The notes under the pieces: generated by a model
Told to the model about the DNA's origin: nothing
Seen by the model: only the letters and a program-made list of their open reading frames with translations
Databases searched by the model: none
Shown: in pieces, positions 6,001 through 7,955 of the stretch
Position numbering within the stretch: the first letter of the stretch is position 1
How the letters are laid out: each line of letters begins with the position of its first letter
Assembly: GCA_028695895.1 (NCBI GenBank)
Contig: JAQVIE010000045.1
Span: 1 to 7,955, forward strand
Source: Methanospirillum sp.
Lineage (GTDB): Archaea > Halobacteriota > Methanomicrobia > Methanomicrobiales > Methanospirillaceae
Length of the DNA: 7,955 nt
Direction: 5' to 3'
Program-made: the position numbers and the translations under genes

Positions 6001-7504
6001 ATCCGGCAAGTTGTTCATAGGCTGCATTTAGCTGTTCATTATTCTGACTGAGCTGGTCTATCAGTTTTTCACGTTCTTCGTCAGTCTTGATTTTTTCGGT
6101 CACATCATTGTAAATCACGACTATTTGGCCGTTTGGAAGTCGGAACAGGTAATTTTCATATAATTTGTCATTTTTTCCACCTGGGTATTTTTTTGGAGGA
6201 TAGTAAATCGTCTCCCCGGTTTTCCAGACCTTTTGAAAAGCTAAAATCAGACCAAAATCATCAATTTCAGGCCGAATCGTGGTTATTGGTCTCCCAACTA
6301 TCTCATCCCTTGATATTCCTTCAATATTCAGACCTGCCGGGTTAAAGTCGGTGACTATATAATCACTTCCTTTTGATCCATCATTCTGAACCGAATAGAT
6401 AACACCACCACTGGTCATGGTATTAAAAATCCCTTTAAACAGGGCCTCACTCTTGAGAAGGGCTTCTTTAATCACCATCTGTTCCTGGTAGTAGCGTTCA
6501 CTCTCTTTTTGGTGAAGTATGAATAGTCCCCCTCCGGTTGCGATTAACAAAATGATTACAATGATTATCAGGTCTGTTGTCCTGGCTGTAAGAAATTCAA
6601 AGACCTCTGCACTATCAATCCTGGCGACCAGGTACCACGGACTGCCGGGAACACTTCTAATATAAGCGATGACGGGAACACCCCGATAATCTGTCCCTTT
6701 TACTATCCCTTCATTTCCAAGTACTGCCATAACTGGCGGCCGGGTGGTCTGGTTTAACGGAAGACTATAAGAGAGAGCAATATTTTCTCTGAATCTGAGT
6801 TTATTCAGGTACATGACTGAATCACCCTCTTTTCTCACGAGAAGTGTCTCGGCACTTTCAGATTCTGTGGGCCATTGTGAGATAAAAGGACAGAGGTATT
6901 CGTCTGAAATTATTTGCAGGCTTACAATGCCTACTGGATCATTAAAATCACCATTATCAAGTATGGGAACAAGGATGGTGAGATAGATCTCATCATCCTG
7001 ATCATCACGATAAAAATCAATAAATTCTATCTGTCCGGTTTTTGTTACAAGAGGGAGGGTTTTCTTTACCACAGATGATAATTTTTGTGAGGTATCAGGG
7101 ACGCTAATAATTACCGTCCCGTCAGGATGTAATAAACAGACCCGGCTGTAATGATAATTTTTCTGGATATTATACAGCCAGACATGAAGTTCAGACCTGA
7201 CATTTCTGTCATCCGGGTTATCACGGTACTCTCTAACCAGTGATGAAAATGCAGAATTTACATATAATAACCTGGCATCACCCATCCGCTCATTACGCCA
7301 CCTGACAAGTTCCTGGACTTTCAAATCTCCAACACTTCGTAACTGTCCCTCTACTCCAGAGTGGTATTCCTTCTCATAACTGCAGTAATACAGGTATCCG
7401 ATGATGATAATGCCTGCTGCCAGGACTATAAAGATTAGCACCTGGTATAATAAACTACGTTTTTCTGACCTTACGGGAGATGTGTTCTTTAATAATTGAG
7501 TCAT
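3086..7504 (-). CDS. Large membrane histidine kinase: Cache, four PAS, degenerate H-box, PocR, kinase core (1472 aa)
   Basis: A membrane-bound sensor kinase. A short cytoplasmic N-terminus precedes helix 1 (residues 18-41). Residues 42-310 form an extracytoplasmic Cache-type sensor (WRNERMGDARLL near its start, YRGVPVIAYIRSVPGSPWYL near its end). Helix 2 is 311-330. Then come PAS at about 351-475, a coiled coil at about 470-525, PAS at 526-640, and a dimerisation-like segment (645-720) with Asn665 where His is expected (LNDQIRNPL). A Cys-bearing PAS (771-880; Cys811, 823, 826) is followed by a PocR domain (about 911-1075; Cys956, 967, 970, 991), a coiled coil (1085-1135), and a second Cys-bearing PAS (1136-1250; Cys1181, 1197, 1199). 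The active core has His1272 (TRHDIINQV), N box Asn1378, G1 SDDGIGI and G2 TGVGLFISREI. No receiver or output domain is present. PocR domains are thought to sense small organic molecules. The start at ATG 7504 puts helix 1 at a normal position. Confidence 0.95.
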   Translation of the reverse strand: MTQLLKNTSPVRSEKRSLLYQVLIFIVLAAGIIIIGYLYYCSYEKEYHSGVEGQLRSVGDLKVQELVRWRNERMGDARLLYVNSAFSSLVREYRDNPDDRNVRSELHVWLYNIQKNYHYSRVCLLHPDGTVIISVPDTSQKLSSVVKKTLPLVTKTGQIEFIDFYRDDQDDEIYLTILVPILDNGDFNDPVGIVSLQIISDEYLCPFISQWPTESESAETLLVRKEGDSVMYLNKLRFRENIALSYSLPLNQTTRPPVMAVLGNEGIVKGTDYRGVPVIAYIRSVPGSPWYLVARIDSAEVFEFLTARTTDLIIIVIILLIATGGGLFILHQKESERYYQEQMVIKEALLKSEALFKGIFNTMTSGGVIYSVQNDGSKGSDYIVTDFNPAGLNIEGISRDEIVGRPITTIRPEIDDFGLILAFQKVWKTGETIYYPPKKYPGGKNDKLYENYLFRLPNGQIVVIYNDVTEKIKTDEEREKLIDQLSQNNEQLNAAYEQLAGSEEELRFQFNALASAEERLRQTTTYLENLINYANVPIIVWDPNFTITRLNHSCESLLGITSYEVLGKSIKTLIPSDKVEYSMRLLKTTSAGVRLDTVEIPIQHKDGSTRSVIWNISTIYDSSGEHPVATIAQGRDITLIKRLELENKASVAQIQKNLAQFSVLNDQIRNPLTLILTYTEIAEDCDVASKISEQVRRIDDIVTHLDLRWVESDKILQMLRKNYNIITSPSIDQTLHKRGGRDEQEIDESDISSEKLLSSARLRIHEIEAELFTILDSIDAYIYVADLKTYEMLYINKHGRSLFGDIAGKKCYQVIEKGQTGPCSFCTNDQLMDESGPTGVYQSENRNSWNGRWYDCRDRVIRWSDGRLVHLRVATDITRQKEVEEELIQSKTELKRKLDAILLPEGDIETLSLSDIIDVTEIQQLMDYFYSLTNIGVGIVDINGNVLVKTGWRDICTKFHRVHPETCKQCIESDTQLSSGVAPGTFKLYRCRNNMWDMATPIMLGGAHLGNLFLGQFFFDDEEIDYSFFSKQARKYGFDEEEYIQALKQVPRWSRESIDAVMQFYTNLVSLISKVSWANIRLARIITERDSLISAIRKKNEDLEITLVKENQLTEELHERDEELRQQVDELSQAKHNWEQIFQSIGSPALILDINNRILNANSIVIEKTGITLDELIGKNCWEIFHGENAVTPVDGCPCVKLLQTKRTETCEIEVSAFGGTYLVTCSPILTIDGSVDRIIHIAMDITEKRNAEKALSELNQKLRLLTSLTRHDIINQVQIIQSLHYLCSETSDLSEIQEYISLASNSTERIQSIIGFTRVYENFGIASSGWQPVHQTITDALSEVTHRMVTVEIDIPGSLEIYADPIIRKVFVTLMENAIRHGEKVTKIRFMSEIKNEDLIISCSDDGIGISAREKEAVFTHGYGKHTGVGLFISREILAITGLSILETGTEGSGARFEILVPARKFRFQKD

Positions 7505-7507
7505 GAT

Positions 7508-7519
7508 GGATTATAATCC
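7508..7519. promoter_or_regulatory. Perfect 12-bp palindrome beside the start codon of the large kinase
   Basis: GGATTATAATCC is an exact palindrome ending three bases before the ATG at 7504 (minus strand). No Shine-Dalgarno site is visible there apart from GGA at the palindrome's outer edge. If the TATA box at 7590-7599 is used, the palindrome lies in the 5' leader near the ribosome site. It could be a regulator-binding site or form a small stem that limits translation. The regulator is unknown. Confidence 0.35.
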
Positions 7520-7584
7520 GTTTAACTTTTTTTTGGATGATTTTTCTGTTTTTATTTTGAAATGAATAAAATATCCCTCTACCT

Positions 7585-7604
7585 TGATGCTTATATAAGT
7601 ATCA
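7585..7604 (-). promoter_or_regulatory. TATA box of the large kinase inside a 20-bp near-perfect palindrome
   Basis: CTTATATAAG (7590-7599) is a strong archaeal TATA element. It sits about 86 bases before the kinase start, giving a predicted transcript start near 7565 and a leader of about 60 bases. The palindrome extends to TGAT at 7585 and ATCA at 7604 with one mismatched pair (7589 with 7600). Because it is symmetrical, it could also direct transcription to the right, or be covered by a dimeric regulator that blocks TBP. Confidence 0.6.
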
Positions 7605-7642
7605 TGCAGGAAAAATCAGTTACAAATGAGAGATTTCAAACA

Positions 7643-7650
7643 TTTTATAT
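7643..7650 (+). promoter_or_regulatory. Candidate TATA box for the right-hand gene
   Basis: TTTTATAT at 7643-7650 would place a plus-strand transcript start near 7672-7677, shortly before the reading frames that begin at 7694-7715. The intergenic DNA from 7505 to here has no other gene on either strand that I can support; it holds the palindromes and TATA elements described separately. Confidence 0.35.
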
Positions 7651-7693
7651 TTCAAAAACTATGAAAAGAATGGTCATTTAGTAAACCGGAATT

Positions 7694-7722
7694 TTGGTCG
7701 CTGACGTCAATTCGATGACCAA
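7694..7722. repeat. Short inverted repeat enclosing TGACGTCA
   Basis: TTGGTC (7694-7699) and GACCAA (7717-7722) are perfect 6-bp arms around a 17-base spacer that contains the 8-bp palindrome TGACGTCA (7702-7709). The two symmetries are not concentric. The right arm overlaps the ATG at 7715. It could be an operator or a leader hairpin, or chance. Confidence 0.25.
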
Positions 7723-7924
7723 TTATTCAAAAGAAGATATTGACCTGGATACTCACTTATTTAGTGAAGTTCACCGTGACATCCCTGGAGTGATTAGGAA
7801 ACCTGAAATTACCTTTTCATTGCACTATGAGATCTTCAACAGATGTCTGCAAAATTTCAGGCAAAGGAGGAATAAAAAGGTTTATATTGCTTTCTCTGCC
7901 AGACCTTTACATGTTTTTATTTGA
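7715..7924 (+). CDS. Possible protein of 69 residues, unknown; may be the 5' part of a frameshifted gene
   Basis: From ATG 7715 a frame of 69 codons ends at TGA 7922-7924. An upstream TTG at 7694 would add seven residues. The first half (MTNYSKEDIDLDTHLFSEVH and on to about residue 46) has an ordinary acidic, protein-like composition. The second half (RQRRNKKVYIAFSARPLHVF) looks like an out-of-frame translation, while a neighbouring frame becomes protein-like over the same bases (7827-7955). I recognise no family, and there is no Shine-Dalgarno site. It may be a real small gene, or the start of a longer gene that crosses to the other frame between about 7827 and 7870 because of a mutation or sequencing error. 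Confidence 0.25.
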   Translation: MTNYSKEDIDLDTHLFSEVHRDIPGVIRKPEITFSLHYEIFNRCLQNFRQRRNKKVYIAFSARPLHVFI

Positions 7925-7955
7925 AAATGCTCATGATGCCGGTGCTGATGTCATG
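7827..7955 (+). CDS. Unrecognised gene start, cut by window edge (43 codons visible)
   Basis: ATG 7827 opens a frame that stays open to the window end. Its best section reads KRFILLSLPDLYMFLFENAH followed by DAGADVM, which looks like a beta strand, helix and turn of a globular alpha/beta protein. Too little is present to name a family. The start is unsure: the frame is open from 7794, and a later TTG at 7887 lies 16 bases after GGAGG (7866-7870). That GGAGG may be either a Shine-Dalgarno site or simply Gly codons in this frame. It overlaps the frame at 7715-7924, and at most one of the two is likely to be translated over the shared bases, unless they are parts of one frameshifted gene. Confidence 0.4.
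   Translation, partial: MRSSTDVCKISGKGGIKRFILLSLPDLYMFLFENAHDAGADVM

Noticed and set aside
5608..6345. Plus-strand frames of 62 and 70 codons within the large kinase gene
   Set aside because: They are antisense to PAS domains, with shadow-like composition.

Overview
The window looks like a piece of a methanogenic archaeon of the order Methanomicrobiales, most like Methanospirillum. Three things suggest this. Both large proteins are multi-PAS histidine kinases with the TRHDI-type phosphoacceptor box common in that group. The receiver domain carries the FTGRGREE and YLQKGG signatures I associate with those genomes. The promoters look archaeal: A/T-rich TATA boxes such as CTTATATAAG, with few strong Shine-Dalgarno sites. 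The DNA is A+T-rich. The genus is inference; no rRNA or marker gene is present.

Layout. The left edge (1-112, minus) holds the first 37 codons of a universal stress protein, with a TATA-like box and two overlapping palindromes upstream. The 594 bases between it and the first kinase hold no large gene. They contain two small plus-strand reading frames (302-448 and 574-714, neither recognised), a long imperfect inverted repeat (496-582) and candidate TATA boxes. Next comes a cytoplasmic kinase on the plus strand (707-2956): receiver, three PAS domains, histidine kinase core. A 129-base gap with two adjacent hairpins and a T-run separates it from a convergent 1472-residue membrane kinase on the minus strand (7504-3086). 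That protein has two membrane helices flanking an external Cache-type sensor, then two PAS domains, a dimerisation-like segment with Asn in the phosphoacceptor position, a Cys-rich PAS, a PocR domain, a second Cys-rich PAS and a kinase core. Its upstream region carries a palindromic TATA box and a perfect 12-bp palindrome next to the start codon. The right edge (7694-7955, plus) holds the beginning of an unrecognised gene whose frame is uncertain.

How the genes may work together. Neither kinase has a DNA-binding output domain. The membrane protein has no receiver, while the cytoplasmic one begins with a receiver carrying an intact Asp. A phosphorelay from His1272 of the large kinase to Asp57 of the small one is therefore possible, but this is inference from adjacency and matching cores. 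PocR and Cys-rich PAS modules point to sensing of small molecules, redox state or metals inside the cell, in addition to the extracytoplasmic Cache ligand. I found no mobile element, CRISPR array, tRNA or rRNA.
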